Assembly (NCBI RefSeq): GCF_002005545.1
Contig: NZ_LBMT01000001.1
Span: 374,579-438,578, forward strand
DNA length: 64,000 bases
Direction: 5' to 3'
Source: Streptococcus mitis
GTDB taxonomy: Bacteria > Bacillota > Bacilli > Lactobacillales > Streptococcaceae
Shown here: in pieces, positions 40,334 to 49,126 of the stretch
Layout of the letters: the number at the start of each line of letters is the position of its first letter
Numbering within the stretch: position 1 is the stretch's first letter
Notes under the pieces: model-generated
Database searches by the model: none
What the model saw: the letters and a program-made list of their open reading frames with translations, nothing else
What the model was told of the DNA's origin: nothing
Translations under genes and position numbers: made by a program

Positions 40334-40362
40334 ATTATAACGCTTTCATTTTATTTTTGCAA
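40334..40362 (-). promoter_or_regulatory. hpf: hpf promoter with cre-like site
   Basis: Minus-strand TTGCAA (40357-40362), a 17-base spacer and TATAAT (40334-40339). ATGAAAGCGTTATAA (40335-40349) overlaps the -10 and fits the cre consensus WTGNAANCGNWNNCW at all but one defined position. Confidence 0.6.
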
Positions 40363-40371
40363 ATTTTTTCC

Positions 40372-41034
40372 TCATCTTACAAGGGAAAATGTTTTCACAT
40401 CCTCAGCACCCGCTTCTTCCAGCAATCTCTTCACACGATTTATAGTTGTTCCAGTAGTATAAATATCATCTATAAGTAGGATTTTTTTAGGAATAGTGAC
40501 TCCACTTTTAATAAAGAAAGGAGATTCTGTCTCCAAACGCTCTGAGCGACTTTTAGAAGAACTAGCTCGCTCTTCTCTCTTTTCTAATAAATCCAGATAC
40601 GCAAAGTCTGCTGCTTCAACTAAACCTTCAACCTGATTAAATCCTCTATCAGCATATCTATCAGGACTTAGGGGAATTACAACAAATTGATACTCTTTGT
40701 ACATTTTTAACTCCTCACTTAAAAATGAAGCGAACACTTTTCTTAAAAGAAAGTCTCCATCAAACTTATACCGACTGAAAAAATCCTTCATAGCTTGATT
40801 GTAAGTAAAAATCGCTCTATGACTAACCTCAACTCCTTCTTTACACCAAAATTGACAATCTTGACACTTTGTTGACAATCCTATTTTCATACAGTTTGGA
40901 CAGTGCTCTTCTTCAATTCTCTCAAAAGTAGAATCACAATCTAAACAAAGACAGGAGACATCATTCCTTAGAAGTAAGAGGCTACTAAAAGTTAAAACAG
41001 TCTTTATAACCTGCCCACATAACAAACACTTCAT
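40372..41034 (-). CDS. comFC: Competence protein ComFC
   Basis: The 220-residue protein has an N-terminal zinc-binding part with paired cysteines (CLLCGQ, CLDCDSTF, CPNCMKIG, CQDCQFWC) and a phosphoribosyltransferase-like domain with ILLIDDIYTTGTTINRV. It works with the ComFA helicase in uptake of single-stranded DNA. It overlaps comFA by 4 bases and shares its ComX promoter. Confidence 0.95.
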   Translation of the reverse strand: MKCLLCGQVIKTVLTFSSLLLLRNDVSCLCLDCDSTFERIEEEHCPNCMKIGLSTKCQDCQFWCKEGVEVSHRAIFTYNQAMKDFFSRYKFDGDFLLRKVFASFLSEELKMYKEYQFVVIPLSPDRYADRGFNQVEGLVEAADFAYLDLLEKREERASSSKSRSERLETESPFFIKSGVTIPKKILLIDDIYTTGTTINRVKRLLEEAGAEDVKTFSLVR

Positions 41035-42329
41035 AGACCTGCCTCCTTATTCATCTGTTGAATTTCCCTAATTGCCTTTTTGATTGAAGCATTTAACCCA
41101 TCATGGAAGAAAAGCAAATCTCCTGTCGGTCTGTCCATACTCCGACCGACACGTCCTCCAATCTGTATTAAACTAGACTTGGTAAACAGACGATGATTGG
41201 CTTCTACTACGAAAACATCCACGCAAGGAAAGGTAACTCCACGCTCCAATATCGTCGTACTGATAAGTATTGTCAGTTCTCCATCTCGAAATGCTTGTAC
41301 CTGCTCTAATCTATCCTCTGTTACAGAAGATACAAATCCAATTTTCTCATTTGGAAATTGCTCCTGTAAAATTTCTTTTAACTGTTCCCCTCTCTTAATT
41401 TCTGATGCAAAAATGAGTAACGGATAAGCTGTCTTTCTCTGTTTCTCGATATAAAACTTTAATTTTGGTGACAAACGATTCTTATCTAAGTAGCGATTAA
41501 AATCAGATAACCAAACTGGTTTTGGAATAATCAATGGATTCCCATGAAATCGTATAGGCAAACTCAACCTTTTTAATTCTCCTAAACGGACTTTCCTATC
41601 TAACTCATCTGTCGAAGTCGCTGTTAAAAAGATTCTCAGCCCATTCTCCTTTACACTATTCTTGACAGCATAGTAAAGCGTGGGGTTGTCAACATAAGGA
41701 AAGGCATCTACTTCATCCACTATCAGTAAATCAAAAGCTTGATAAAATTTTAATAACTGATGGGTTGTCGCAACAACTAGTGGTGTTCTAAAATAAGGTC
41801 CCGATTCTCCATGTAGGAGGGCTATCTTACAAGCAAAATCCTTTTGCAGGCGCTTATACAGCTCCAAACAAACATCTATGCGAGGACTGGCCAAACACAC
41901 TGCACCACCCCTATTAATCACCTTAGCCACAACTTGATAAATCATTTCTGTCTTTCCAGCTCCTGTTACAGCGTGAACCAAGGTTGGCTCCTGCTTGTCT
42001 ACTGCTCGAATCAGTCCCTCTGATACCTTCTCTTGAAAAGGAGTTAATTTACCACTCCATTTAAGAACATCTTGCTTCAGAAAATCCTCCTGCGGAAAAT
42101 AGTATAAAGCTTGATCACTCCTGACTCGCTTCATCAGCAAGCACTCTCGACAATAGTAAGCACCGATGGGCAAATACCATTCCTCTGGAATAATACTATT
42201 ACAACGTTGACAGAAAAGTTTCCCCTTCTCCTTTCTCATTGCTGGAAATTTCTCCGCCAACTGACGTTCCTCTTCTGTTAATTCATTCTCAGTAAACAAA
42301 CGACCGAGATAATTTGGATTTACTTTCAT
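41031..42329 (-). CDS. comFA: Competence DNA helicase ComFA
   Basis: The 432-residue superfamily 2 helicase has four zinc-binding cysteines near residues 39-68 (FCQRCNS, YYCRECLL). Walker A is HAVTGAGKTEM, the DEAD-like box LLIVDEVDAFPY, motif III FLTATST, and motif VI IQIGGRVGRS. It drives DNA import after ComEC. A perfect cin-box, TACGAATA, lies only 7 bases before the ATG, leaving practically no leader; AAGAAG between them would be untranscribed or at the very 5' end. Confidence 0.96.
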   Translation of the reverse strand: MKVNPNYLGRLFTENELTEEERQLAEKFPAMRKEKGKLFCQRCNSIIPEEWYLPIGAYYCRECLLMKRVRSDQALYYFPQEDFLKQDVLKWSGKLTPFQEKVSEGLIRAVDKQEPTLVHAVTGAGKTEMIYQVVAKVINRGGAVCLASPRIDVCLELYKRLQKDFACKIALLHGESGPYFRTPLVVATTHQLLKFYQAFDLLIVDEVDAFPYVDNPTLYYAVKNSVKENGLRIFLTATSTDELDRKVRLGELKRLSLPIRFHGNPLIIPKPVWLSDFNRYLDKNRLSPKLKFYIEKQRKTAYPLLIFASEIKRGEQLKEILQEQFPNEKIGFVSSVTEDRLEQVQAFRDGELTILISTTILERGVTFPCVDVFVVEANHRLFTKSSLIQIGGRVGRSMDRPTGDLLFFHDGLNASIKKAIREIQQMNKEAGL

Positions 42330-42336
42330 ACTTCTT

Positions 42337-42344
42337 TATTCGTA
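42337..42344 (-). promoter_or_regulatory. comFA: ComX cin-box of comFA-comFC
   Basis: TACGAATA on the minus strand is a perfect match, with GGTTTTT just upstream. It ends 7 bases before the comFA start codon. Confidence 0.9.
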
Positions 42345-42373
42345 AAAACCTAGCGCTTTAGATGATTTTTTAG

Positions 42374-42379
42374 TACAAT
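42374..42379 (+). promoter_or_regulatory. -10 element of the YigZ-type gene, near-leaderless
   Basis: TACAAT ends 6 bases before the ATG at 42386, and no Shine-Dalgarno sequence is present. No convincing -35 is seen at the expected distance. If used, the mRNA begins at the start codon. Confidence 0.5.
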
Positions 42380-42385
42380 TAAATC

Positions 42386-43021
42386 ATGGAATTTAGAACA
42401 ATTAAAGAGGACGGACAAGTCCAAGAAGAAATCAAAAAATCCCGCTTTATCTGTCATGCCAAGCGTGTTTATAGCGAAGAAGAGGCTCGTGACTTCATTA
42501 CCACCATCAAAAAAGAACACTACAAAGCGACGCATAACTGCTCTGCCTTCATTATTGGGGAACGTAGTGAAATCAAACGTACAAGTGATGATGGTGAGCC
42601 CAGTGGTACTGCTGGCGTTCCCATGCTAGGGGTACTAGAAAATCACAATCTCACCAATGTCTGTGTGGTCGTGACACGCTACTTTGGTGGCATTAAGTTA
42701 GGCGCTGGAGGATTGATTCGTGCTTACGCAGGCAGTGTTGCCTTAGCTGTCAAAGAAATTGGCATCATTGAAATAAAGGAACAGGCGGGCATTGCTATTC
42801 AAATGTCTTACTCTCAGTACCAAGAATATAATAACTTCCTTAAAGAACATAATCTCATGGAACTGGATACAAACTTTACAGATCAAGTCGATACGATGAT
42901 TTATGTTGATAAAGAAGAAAAAGAAACTATTAAAGCTTCACTTGTGGAATTTTTTAATGGAAAAGTCACTTTAACTGATCAAGGTTTACGCGAAGTTGAG
43001 GTTCCTGTAAACCTAGTGTAA
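42386..43021 (+). CDS. YigZ/IMPACT family protein
   Basis: The 211-residue protein has the IMPACT N-terminal domain: IKKSRFICHAKRVYSEEEA, HNCSAFIIGERSEIKRTSDD, GEPSGTAGVPML and VVVTRYFGGIKLGAGGL. A C-terminal DUF1949 domain follows. Members are linked to regulation of translation under stress in eukaryotes; the bacterial function is not settled. It is divergent from comFA with only 56 bases between the starts. A hairpin follows at 43218-43242. Confidence 0.9.
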   Translation: MEFRTIKEDGQVQEEIKKSRFICHAKRVYSEEEARDFITTIKKEHYKATHNCSAFIIGERSEIKRTSDDGEPSGTAGVPMLGVLENHNLTNVCVVVTRYFGGIKLGAGGLIRAYAGSVALAVKEIGIIEIKEQAGIAIQMSYSQYQEYNNFLKEHNLMELDTNFTDQVDTMIYVDKEEKETIKASLVEFFNGKVTLTDQGLREVEVPVNLV

Positions 43022-43108
43022 ACAATGGATAATGCAGCGTTTCACTGACATTTTCACCGCTACTTTAATTAGCAACATAAAAAGATGCTTGCCAAAACCT
43101 ACTAGAAA

Positions 43109-43210
43109 ATGAAGCAATTCAAAAAGAAAACGGATAGCGTTCTCCTTTACACCTATTTACTAGAATTAGCCTATCACAATCGCTTAAAAATTAATGGCTT
43201 AGACCTGTGA
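43109..43210 (+). CDS. Possible 33-residue peptide in the gap before cysteine synthase
   Basis: An ATG at 43109 opens a frame beginning MKQFKKKTDSVLLYTYLLEL and ending LKINGLDL. It closes with TGA 6 bases before a terminator hairpin. The basic start and amphipathic middle are protein-like, but there is no Shine-Dalgarno sequence. It could be a remnant of a longer gene. The rest of the 285-bp gap 43022-43306 holds the terminator and the cysteine synthase promoter. Confidence 0.3.
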   Translation: MKQFKKKTDSVLLYTYLLELAYHNRLKINGLDL

Positions 43211-43215
43211 TATAA

Positions 43216-43250
43216 AAAAATCCTATCACTTCGATAGGATTTCTATATTT
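43216..43250 (+). terminator. Terminator upstream of cysteine synthase
   Basis: AAATCCTATC (43218-43227) pairs with GATAGGATTT (43233-43242) around ACTTC, followed by CTATATTTTA. Confidence 0.75.
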
Positions 43251-43277
43251 TACAAATGGTATAGATAGCGTTATACT
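43249..43277 (+). promoter_or_regulatory. cysK: Promoter of cysteine synthase
   Basis: TTTACA (43249-43254), a 17-base spacer and TATACT (43272-43277). AGAGG lies before the ATG at 43307. Confidence 0.7.
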
Positions 43278-43306
43278 AGAGATATCTTATACAAAGAGGT
43301 ATTCAT

Positions 43307-44233
43307 ATGTCTATTTATAACAACATTACTGAACTAATCGGTCAAACTCCGATTGTTAAACTCAACAACATTGTGCCAGAAGGTGCTGCAGATGTCTATG
43401 TAAAACTTGAAGCATTTAACCCTGGTTCTTCTGTAAAAGACCGTATTGCTCTTAGCATGATTGAAAAAGCTGAACAAGACGGTATTCTGAAACCTGGTTC
43501 TACTATTGTTGAAGCAACAAGTGGAAACACTGGTATTGGACTTTCATGGGTAGGGGCTGCTAAAGGGTATAAAGTTGTTATCGTTATGCCTGAAACTATG
43601 AGTGTGGAACGACGTAAGATTATCCAAGCCTATGGTGCTGAACTCGTCCTTACTCCTGGTAGCGAAGGAATGAAAGGTGCTATTGCTAAGGCTCAAGAAA
43701 TCGCTGCTGAACGTGATGGTTTCCTTCCTCTTCAATTTGACAACCCAGCAAATCCAGAAGTACACGAAAGAACAACAGGAGCTGAAATACTAGCTGCTTT
43801 CGGTAAAGATGGACTAGATGCCTTTGTTGCTGGAGTGGGTACCGGTGGAACGATTTCTGGTGTTTCTCATGCACTCAAAACAGCAAATTCTAACATTCAA
43901 GTTTTTGCAGTAGAGGCAGACGAATCTGCTATTCTATCTGGTGAAAAACCTGGACCACACAAAATTCAAGGTATCTCAGCTGGATTTATTCCTGATACAC
44001 TGGATACAAAGGCTTATGATGGTATCGTTCGTGTAACATCAGACGATGCACTAGCACTCGGCCGTGAAATTGGTGGGAAAGAAGGATTCCTTGTAGGGAT
44101 TTCTTCAGCTGCAGCTATCTACGGAGCAATTGAAGTTGCCAAGAAATTAGGTACAGGTAAGAAAGTCCTTGCTCTAGCACCAGATAACGGCGAACGTTAT
44201 TTGTCTACAGCACTCTATGAATTTGAAGTGTAA
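43307..44233 (+). CDS. cysK: Cysteine synthase (O-acetylserine sulfhydrylase)
   Basis: The 308-residue PLP enzyme makes cysteine from O-acetylserine and sulfide. The PLP Lys is in [14 protein letters not shown] (about residue 42). The substrate loop is [11 protein letters not shown], the phosphate-binding loop [11 protein letters not shown], and a conserved Ser lies in [13 protein letters not shown]. Pneumococcal genomes often name this gene cysM, but the motifs are those of the CysK/CysM group in general. The gene is monocistronic between two terminators. Confidence 0.93.
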   Translation: MSIYNNITELIGQTPIVKLNNIVPEGAADVYVKLEAFNPGSSVKDRIALSMIEKAEQDGILKPGSTIVEATSGNTGIGLSWVGAAKGYKVVIVMPETMSVERRKIIQAYGAELVLTPGSEGMKGAIAKAQEIAAERDGFLPLQFDNPANPEVHERTTGAEILAAFGKDGLDAFVAGVGTGGTISGVSHALKTANSNIQVFAVEADESAILSGEKPGPHKIQGISAGFIPDTLDTKAYDGIVRVTSDDALALGREIGGKEGFLVGISSAAAIYGAIEVAKKLGTGKKVLALAPDNGERYLSTALYEFEV

Positions 44234-44249
44234 TCTCCTAAATACACTT

Positions 44250-44274
44250 AGCCCTTATTATAGGGCTTTTTATT
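44250..44274 (+). terminator. cysK: Terminator of cysteine synthase
   Basis: AGCCCT and AGGGCT enclose TATTAT, followed by TTTTATTT. Confidence 0.85.
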
Positions 44275-44316
44275 TATAGCTTAAAAATAGGAACATCTCC
44301 CTATAAAGATCGACTG

Positions 44317-44349
44317 CATAGAAAAAGGAAGCAATTTGGCTTCCTTTTT
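44317..44349 (-). terminator. tsf: Terminator of tsf
   Basis: AAAAAGGAAGC (44322-44332) pairs with GCTTCCTTTTT (44339-44349) around AATTTG. On the minus strand the stem ends in TTTTTC, just after tsf. Confidence 0.8.
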
Positions 44350-44353
44350 ATTA

Positions 44354-45394
44354 TTAGTTATTCAAGGCTGCTGCCATTGTAGCTGCAACTTCAGCTTCGA
44401 AGTCGTTTGCAGCTTTTTCGATACCTTCACCAACTTCAAAGCGAGCGAACTCAACTACTGAGGCGTTAACTGATTCAAGGTATGCTTCAACTGTCTTGCT
44501 GTCATCCATGATGTATACTTGTGCAAGAAGTGTGTAAGCTTGGTCAACTTTAGTGTTATCAAGCATGAAGCGATCCATTTTACCTGGGATGATTTTGTCC
44601 CAGATTTTTTCTGGTTTTCCTTCTGCAGCTAACTCAGCTTTGATATCAGCTTCAGCTTGAGTGATTACTTCATCAGTCAATTGTGCTTTTGATCCATACT
44701 TCAAGTGTGGAAGAGCTGGTTTGTTAACCATTGCACGGCTTTCGTTGTCTTGGTCGATTACGTGGTTCAATTGTGCCAACTCATCTTTAACGAATTGTTC
44801 ATCCAATTCTTTGTAAGAAAGAACTGTTGGTTTCATAGCAGCGATGTGCATTGAAATTTGTTTAGCAAGTGCTTCGTCTCCACCTTCGATTACAGAGATA
44901 ACACCGATACGTCCACCGTTGTGTTGGTATGCTCCGAAGTGTTGTGCATCTGTTTTTTCAATCAAAGCAAAGCGACGGAATGAGATTTTTTCTCCGATAG
45001 TCGCTGTTGCAGACACATAAGCTGCTTCAAGAGTTTCACCTGAAGGCATTGTCAAAGCAAGAGCTTCTTCATTGTTAGCAGGTTTTCCTTCAGCAATAAC
45101 TTTAGCTGTAGTATTTACCAATTCAACGAATTGAGCGTTTTTCGCAACGAAGTCAGTTTCAGCATTTACTTCAATAACTGCTGCAACATTACCGTTAACG
45201 TAAACACCAGTCAAACCTTCTGCAGCAACACGGTCAGCCTTCTTAGCTGCCTTAGCCATACCTTTTTCACGAAGCAATTCAATCGCTTTTTCGATGTCAC
45301 CGTCTGTTTCTACAAGCGCTTTTTTAGCGTCCATAACTCCGGCACCAGATTTTTCACGTAACTCTTTTACAAGTTTAGCTGTAATTTCTGCCAT
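44354..45394 (-). CDS. tsf: Elongation factor Ts
   Basis: The 346-residue protein exchanges GDP on EF-Tu. The N-terminal UBA-like domain [27 protein letters not shown] and the core with [14 protein letters not shown] are typical. The codon use is that of a highly expressed gene. It follows rpsB after a 78-base gap holding a strong hairpin, which probably lowers its transcription relative to rpsB. Confidence 0.98.
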   Translation of the reverse strand: MAEITAKLVKELREKSGAGVMDAKKALVETDGDIEKAIELLREKGMAKAAKKADRVAAEGLTGVYVNGNVAAVIEVNAETDFVAKNAQFVELVNTTAKVIAEGKPANNEEALALTMPSGETLEAAYVSATATIGEKISFRRFALIEKTDAQHFGAYQHNGGRIGVISVIEGGDEALAKQISMHIAAMKPTVLSYKELDEQFVKDELAQLNHVIDQDNESRAMVNKPALPHLKYGSKAQLTDEVITQAEADIKAELAAEGKPEKIWDKIIPGKMDRFMLDNTKVDQAYTLLAQVYIMDDSKTVEAYLESVNASVVEFARFEVGEGIEKAANDFEAEVAATMAAALNN

Positions 45395-45414
45395 TTTGAT
45401 TCTCCTATATTTTT

Positions 45415-45450
45415 TAAAAATAGGAGAGCCGGGCTAAGCCCCGCCCTCCT
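45415..45450 (-). terminator. Attenuator-like hairpin between rpsB and tsf
   Basis: On the minus strand AGGAGGGCGGGGC pairs imperfectly with GCCCGGCTCTCCT around TTA, followed by ATTTTT. It is the most GC-rich hairpin in the window and should partly end rpsB transcripts. Confidence 0.8.
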
Positions 45451-45472
45451 AGGTAATTACTATTTATATGAA

Positions 45473-46252
45473 TTAAGCGTTGTCGCCTTCTACAACTTCA
45501 ACGATTTCTTCGATTGAATCTGCTTGAGCTTCTGAAGCTGCAAATTCTGCTTCAACTGCTGCTGCATCTTCACCTTGACGTCCTTCAATGATGGCGTCAG
45601 CCAATTTAGCTGTGATCAATTTAACAGCGCGGATAGCATCATCGTTAGCTGGGATGATTACATCGATATCATCTGGATCAGTGTTTGTGTCAACCATCGC
45701 TACAACTGGGATTCCCAATTTCTTAGCTTCTTTAACAGCGATTTGCTCTTTATGTGGGTCAACTACATACATTACATCTGGGATACGAGGCATATCTTCG
45801 ATACCACCCAAGAATTTTTCAAGACGTGCACGTTGTTTATTAAGAAGTGCAACTTCTTTCTTAGGAAGAACTTCGAAAGTTCCATCTTCTTCCATACGTT
45901 TGATTTCTTTCAAACGAGCGATACGTTTTTGGATTGTTCCCCAGTTTGTAAGAGTTCCACCCAACCAACGGTGGTTAATAAAGTATTGACCTGAACGTAC
46001 TGCTTCTTCAGCAACTGCATCAGCCGCTTGCTTCTTAGTACCAACGAACAATACAACTGCATCGTTAGCTGCTGCATCACGCATGAAGTCGTATGCTTGG
46101 TCAGCGTATTTTACTGTTTGTTGTAAGTCGATAACGTGGATTCCGTTACGCTCAGTAAAGATGTACTTAGCCATCTTAGGGTTCCAGCGACGAGTTTGGT
46201 GACCAAAGTGTACACCAGCCTCAAGAAGTTGTTTCATTGAAATTACTGCCAT
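45473..46252 (-). CDS. rpsB: Ribosomal protein S2
   Basis: The 259-residue protein shows the S2 signatures [20 protein letters not shown] and [10 protein letters not shown], and a C-terminal acidic tail. I start at 46252 with AAGGAG upstream. The 28-codon extension to 46336 enters the leader and is not conserved. A leader of about 110 bases follows the promoter and could hold an autoregulatory structure, but I could not fold one with confidence. Confidence 0.97.
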   Translation of the reverse strand: MAVISMKQLLEAGVHFGHQTRRWNPKMAKYIFTERNGIHVIDLQQTVKYADQAYDFMRDAAANDAVVLFVGTKKQAADAVAEEAVRSGQYFINHRWLGGTLTNWGTIQKRIARLKEIKRMEEDGTFEVLPKKEVALLNKQRARLEKFLGGIEDMPRIPDVMYVVDPHKEQIAVKEAKKLGIPVVAMVDTNTDPDDIDVIIPANDDAIRAVKLITAKLADAIIEGRQGEDAAAVEAEFAASEAQADSIEEIVEVVEGDNA

Positions 46253-46368
46253 GAGTATTTCTCCTTTTTGTTTTTTTCCTCTTCTTGACTTCAACTCGCA
46301 AAACGACCCAAGGGCAACTGCTTCACAATTCATCAAGAATGAGTATTATCGTTCACACGACAATTTTC

Positions 46369-46397
46369 ATTTTACCATACTTTTCCAATATTTTCAA
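46369..46397 (-). promoter_or_regulatory. rpsB: rpsB-tsf promoter
   Basis: Minus-strand TTGAAA (46392-46397), a 17-base spacer and TAAAAT (46369-46374) preceded by TGG. Confidence 0.75.
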
Positions 46398-46445
46398 GCT
46401 ATTTTGATATAATTTTTAATAGGGATTGTCACGGTATAACCTGAA

Positions 46446-46470
46446 AAGAGGGCTCTATTCGAGTCCCTCT
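46446..46470 (-). terminator. pcsB: Terminator of pcsB
   Basis: On the minus strand AGAGGG, a loop of 13 bases including a short inner stem, CCCTCT, then TTTC. It lies just after the pcsB stop codon. Confidence 0.75.
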
Positions 46471-46474
46471 GTAA

Positions 46475-47662
46475 TTAGTCTGCATAAATATATGTTACAA
46501 AACCTGAAGACGTAGTTGTCGGATTGAACCACCCACGATGATTTCCAAGCGTGCGATTACCAGCATAATTTGATTCTGAAACTTGGATACGTGTTGTTGA
46601 TTCTACAGCAGTGACTACCGCTACGTGTCCATAGCCACCATCATTCCAACATGCAATCGCACCAACTTGAGGTGTTGAACCTGTACGGAATCCTGCAGCA
46701 GCTGCACTTGTAGCCCACTGCGCTCCATTACCCCAATAGTCTCCAGCCCAAGGTGCTAATGTTTTAACTCCCCATGTACATTCTCCAATTGGATAGCTTG
46801 AAGCATTTGTACTGTATGTTGGGCGTTGTTTGACTGCCACAGGAGTATATGTTGCTGATTCCGAAGAAGCTACAGCTTGAACCTGTGCTGCAAAAGTCGT
46901 ATTTCCAGAAGCAACAACTGTTTGTTGTTGACTTACTTGTTTTGCCTTGTAAGCTGCTTCTGCCTCTGCTGCTGCTTTTGCTGCTACTTCTGCTTCTGCT
47001 TTTTTCTCTAGCAAACTTGCTTTTTCATCTTCTGCTGTAGCTTTTTCAGCAGCAAGATTTAATTCTGCAGCCTTCAACTCAGCTTGTTTCGTTGTTAAAG
47101 CTTGCGCATCATCAGACAATTTCTGTTGATTTGCAATTACTGTATTAATTGCGTCATTGTTTGCCACTTGCTTCTCAGAAATTGCTTTTTTATCTGCTTT
47201 TTGTTGTTCCAACATTTTGTTGTTAGCAGATACGATTTCATTCATTGCTGCTACACGTGAAATAGCTTCTGTAATTGATTTTGAGTTTACAATCGTATTG
47301 ATGTAGCTAGTTGCAGCTCCATTTGTTTGAGCACTACGAGCTTGTTTTTCCAAAGAATCATTGCGAGATACAATGTTTTTAGAAAGTTCTGTAATCTCAC
47401 TCTCAAGTTTTTTGGATTCTGCTTGTAATCTATCATTTTCAGCTTGCAAGTTAGATTGCTCAGCTTGAATAGCTGATACTTGCTCCTGAATTTGGTCAAC
47501 TTGTTTTTGGGCTTCTTGTTGTTGTGCTGTTAAGTTACTAATTTTATTATCTTGAGCAGCAATTTTGTCATCAGTCGTTTCTGCATGCGCAGTTGTTAAA
47601 ACAGCTACTTGAGAAACCATTACTGTACTTAATAAAAGTGACGCTAAGATTTTTTTCTTCAT
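46475..47662 (-). CDS. pcsB: Cell-division murein hydrolase PcsB
   Basis: The 395-residue secreted protein has a signal peptide (to about residue 27). A long coiled coil (about 30-235) with many Gln, Lys and Glu follows, then an Ala-rich linker and a C-terminal CHAP domain. The CHAP domain has the catalytic Cys in [13 protein letters not shown] (about residue 292) and His in [12 protein letters not shown]. FtsEX acts on the coiled coil to activate septal splitting. It is essential in pneumococcus and depends on VicRK; a VicR-type box lies upstream at 47725-47741. AGAAGGAG precedes the ATG. Confidence 0.95.
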   Translation of the reverse strand: MKKKILASLLLSTVMVSQVAVLTTAHAETTDDKIAAQDNKISNLTAQQQEAQKQVDQIQEQVSAIQAEQSNLQAENDRLQAESKKLESEITELSKNIVSRNDSLEKQARSAQTNGAATSYINTIVNSKSITEAISRVAAMNEIVSANNKMLEQQKADKKAISEKQVANNDAINTVIANQQKLSDDAQALTTKQAELKAAELNLAAEKATAEDEKASLLEKKAEAEVAAKAAAEAEAAYKAKQVSQQQTVVASGNTTFAAQVQAVASSESATYTPVAVKQRPTYSTNASSYPIGECTWGVKTLAPWAGDYWGNGAQWATSAAAAGFRTGSTPQVGAIACWNDGGYGHVAVVTAVESTTRIQVSESNYAGNRTLGNHRGWFNPTTTSSGFVTYIYAD

Positions 47663-47697
47663 ATTACGTAGATACTCCTTCTTTTAAAGACAATACT

Positions 47698-47741
47698 AGT
47701 ATACCAAAAAAAGGCCTAATGAATATTACGCCTTTGTTACA
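47698..47741 (-). promoter_or_regulatory. pcsB: pcsB promoter with VicR (WalR) box
   Basis: The minus strand has TGTAAC-AAAGG-CGTAAT (47725-47741), one base off the VicR consensus TGTWAH-N5-TGTWAH. 21 bases on comes TATACT (47698-47703) preceded by TGG. No -35 hexamer is present, fitting an activator-dependent promoter. Confidence 0.75.
47706..47735 (-). terminator. Terminator of mreCD overlapping the pcsB control region
   Basis: On the minus strand AAAGGC-G-TAAT, a short loop, ATTA-G-GCCTTT and TTTTGG fold into a hairpin with a T run. Its left arm is the spacer and part of the second half-site of the VicR box. Confidence 0.65.
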
Positions 47742-47755
47742 TTTTTGTTTCTTTC

Positions 47756-48253
47756 TTATAGATAATATCTTTCAAAAATAAACTGAAAAATAAGCATCCA
47801 CACAAGATTTAAAATCATGGATGGTACTAGGCTATAAACGATAAAAATCGGCAGACTATCTACAGTTAAACCTACCGCTAATGCAAAGAGATAAGCTCCC
47901 ATATCAAATAGAAAAGTCATGACAATAATTGCCAAGATTCTTGTCCAACGATTCAATAAAATAACACTATTCAATTTATGAAGAAAGGCTCCCAATAAGA
48001 TAAATAAGAGAGTTGCAATCCCTATTAGATGGAAAAAGTAAACATCGTAAACCAAGCCAATCACAAAACAATAGACTAGGTAGAGGTACTCTGATACTTC
48101 TATCGTCTCAAATAATAGAAATAGAAAAAGAAAATGACTAGCCAAATGTACATGGGGGAAAAATGAGCCCAGAAGCTGGCTAATATGGGCGTCAATTAGA
48201 ACAAAGAAAGGAAGTAATAAAAACACTCCAACCCGCTTCAACTGTCTCATCAT
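47756..48253 (-). CDS. mreD: Rod shape-determining protein MreD
   Basis: The 165-residue, very hydrophobic protein has about five membrane helices. It has little sequence conservation, but the size, topology and position directly after mreC (4-base overlap) identify it. With MreC it directs peripheral peptidoglycan synthesis; ovococci keep MreCD without MreB. Confidence 0.9.
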   Translation of the reverse strand: MMRQLKRVGVFLLLPFFVLIDAHISQLLGSFFPHVHLASHFLFLFLLFETIEVSEYLYLVYCFVIGLVYDVYFFHLIGIATLLFILLGAFLHKLNSVILLNRWTRILAIIVMTFLFDMGAYLFALAVGLTVDSLPIFIVYSLVPSMILNLVWMLIFQFIFERYYL

Positions 48254-49068
48254 GAATTCCCCACTAATTCTATCACATCCACATTATGAGTATCTGCACT
48301 CAATTTAACAGTTACTTCTCGTGTCAAATAGTCTGTACTATGCGTTGTGGCAACCACTTCACCAACAGGAATATCCGCAACGTTAAAGTTTCCTAATCCA
48401 CCCGTTGTCACCTTATCACCTGTACTAATATCGCTATTGCTATTTAATTGACTAATTTTAAGAACTTCATTTTCCTTGTCGTAGCCAACAATAATTCCAT
48501 AAATTGTGGTAGTGCCGTGTTGAATTTTAACAGAAATCTTATCAGCATTTTCCGTATTTGTCAGAAGGTTGACTATAGTAGAGTTCTCCTCTACTTTTGA
48601 AACACTCCCAATCAAGCCACCATTTGCAATAGCTAACATGTTCTCAGAAGCCCCTTTTGATTTACCTACATCTAAGGTCAATTCCTGCTTCCAAGATACC
48701 GGAGAACGCATAATAACATCTGCTGCCAAAGCCTTTGTAGCTTGCAACTTGGACTTCATACCAAGCAATTGCCGCAGTTGTTCATTTTCCGTCTTTAAAC
48801 TTTCCGCCTCATTTGATTTAACTTCTAATTGGTAAATCTGTTTCTTCAAACTTTCATTTTCATTATATGTTCGTGTCAAATGTGCCAAATCTGATTTAAC
48901 AGAATCAAACCACTGAAAAGGTTTTTGCACAACTCTATCAACCAATGAGATCCCATCTCCTAATTTTGTCACAATTGTACTTGAATAAGTCGTCGCTAAG
49001 AGAGCTGAGACAAGCAGAACAGTGACAAAAACAATAATGACATATTTTGATTTTTTAAAACGGTTCAT
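48250..49068 (-). CDS. mreC: Cell shape protein MreC
   Basis: The 272-residue bitopic protein has an N-terminal membrane helix (YVIIVFVTVLLVSALLATTY), a coiled coil (about 75-105, ESLKKQIYQLEVKSNEAESL) and two extracellular beta domains with VIMRSPVSWKQELTLDVGKS. It positions elongation enzymes. AAGGTAGGG precedes the ATG. It lies 58 bases after ecfT on the same strand. Confidence 0.95.
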   Translation of the reverse strand: MNRFKKSKYVIIVFVTVLLVSALLATTYSSTIVTKLGDGISLVDRVVQKPFQWFDSVKSDLAHLTRTYNENESLKKQIYQLEVKSNEAESLKTENEQLRQLLGMKSKLQATKALAADVIMRSPVSWKQELTLDVGKSKGASENMLAIANGGLIGSVSKVEENSTIVNLLTNTENADKISVKIQHGTTTIYGIIVGYDKENEVLKISQLNSNSDISTGDKVTTGGLGNFNVADIPVGEVVATTHSTDYLTREVTVKLSADTHNVDVIELVGNS

Positions 49069-49126
49069 ATCCCTACCTTTATATCAAAAACTGTTACAGT
49101 AACTTTTTATCGATTCCTGAAATCTA

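Noticed and set aside
45575-45994. Two overlapping frames of 139 and 133 codons antisense to rpsB
   Set aside because: They reflect the codon bias of a highly expressed ribosomal gene.
46253-46368. Autoregulatory leader structure before rpsB
   Set aside because: The leader is long enough, but I could not find a fold with clear pairing by eye, so no RNA element is claimed.
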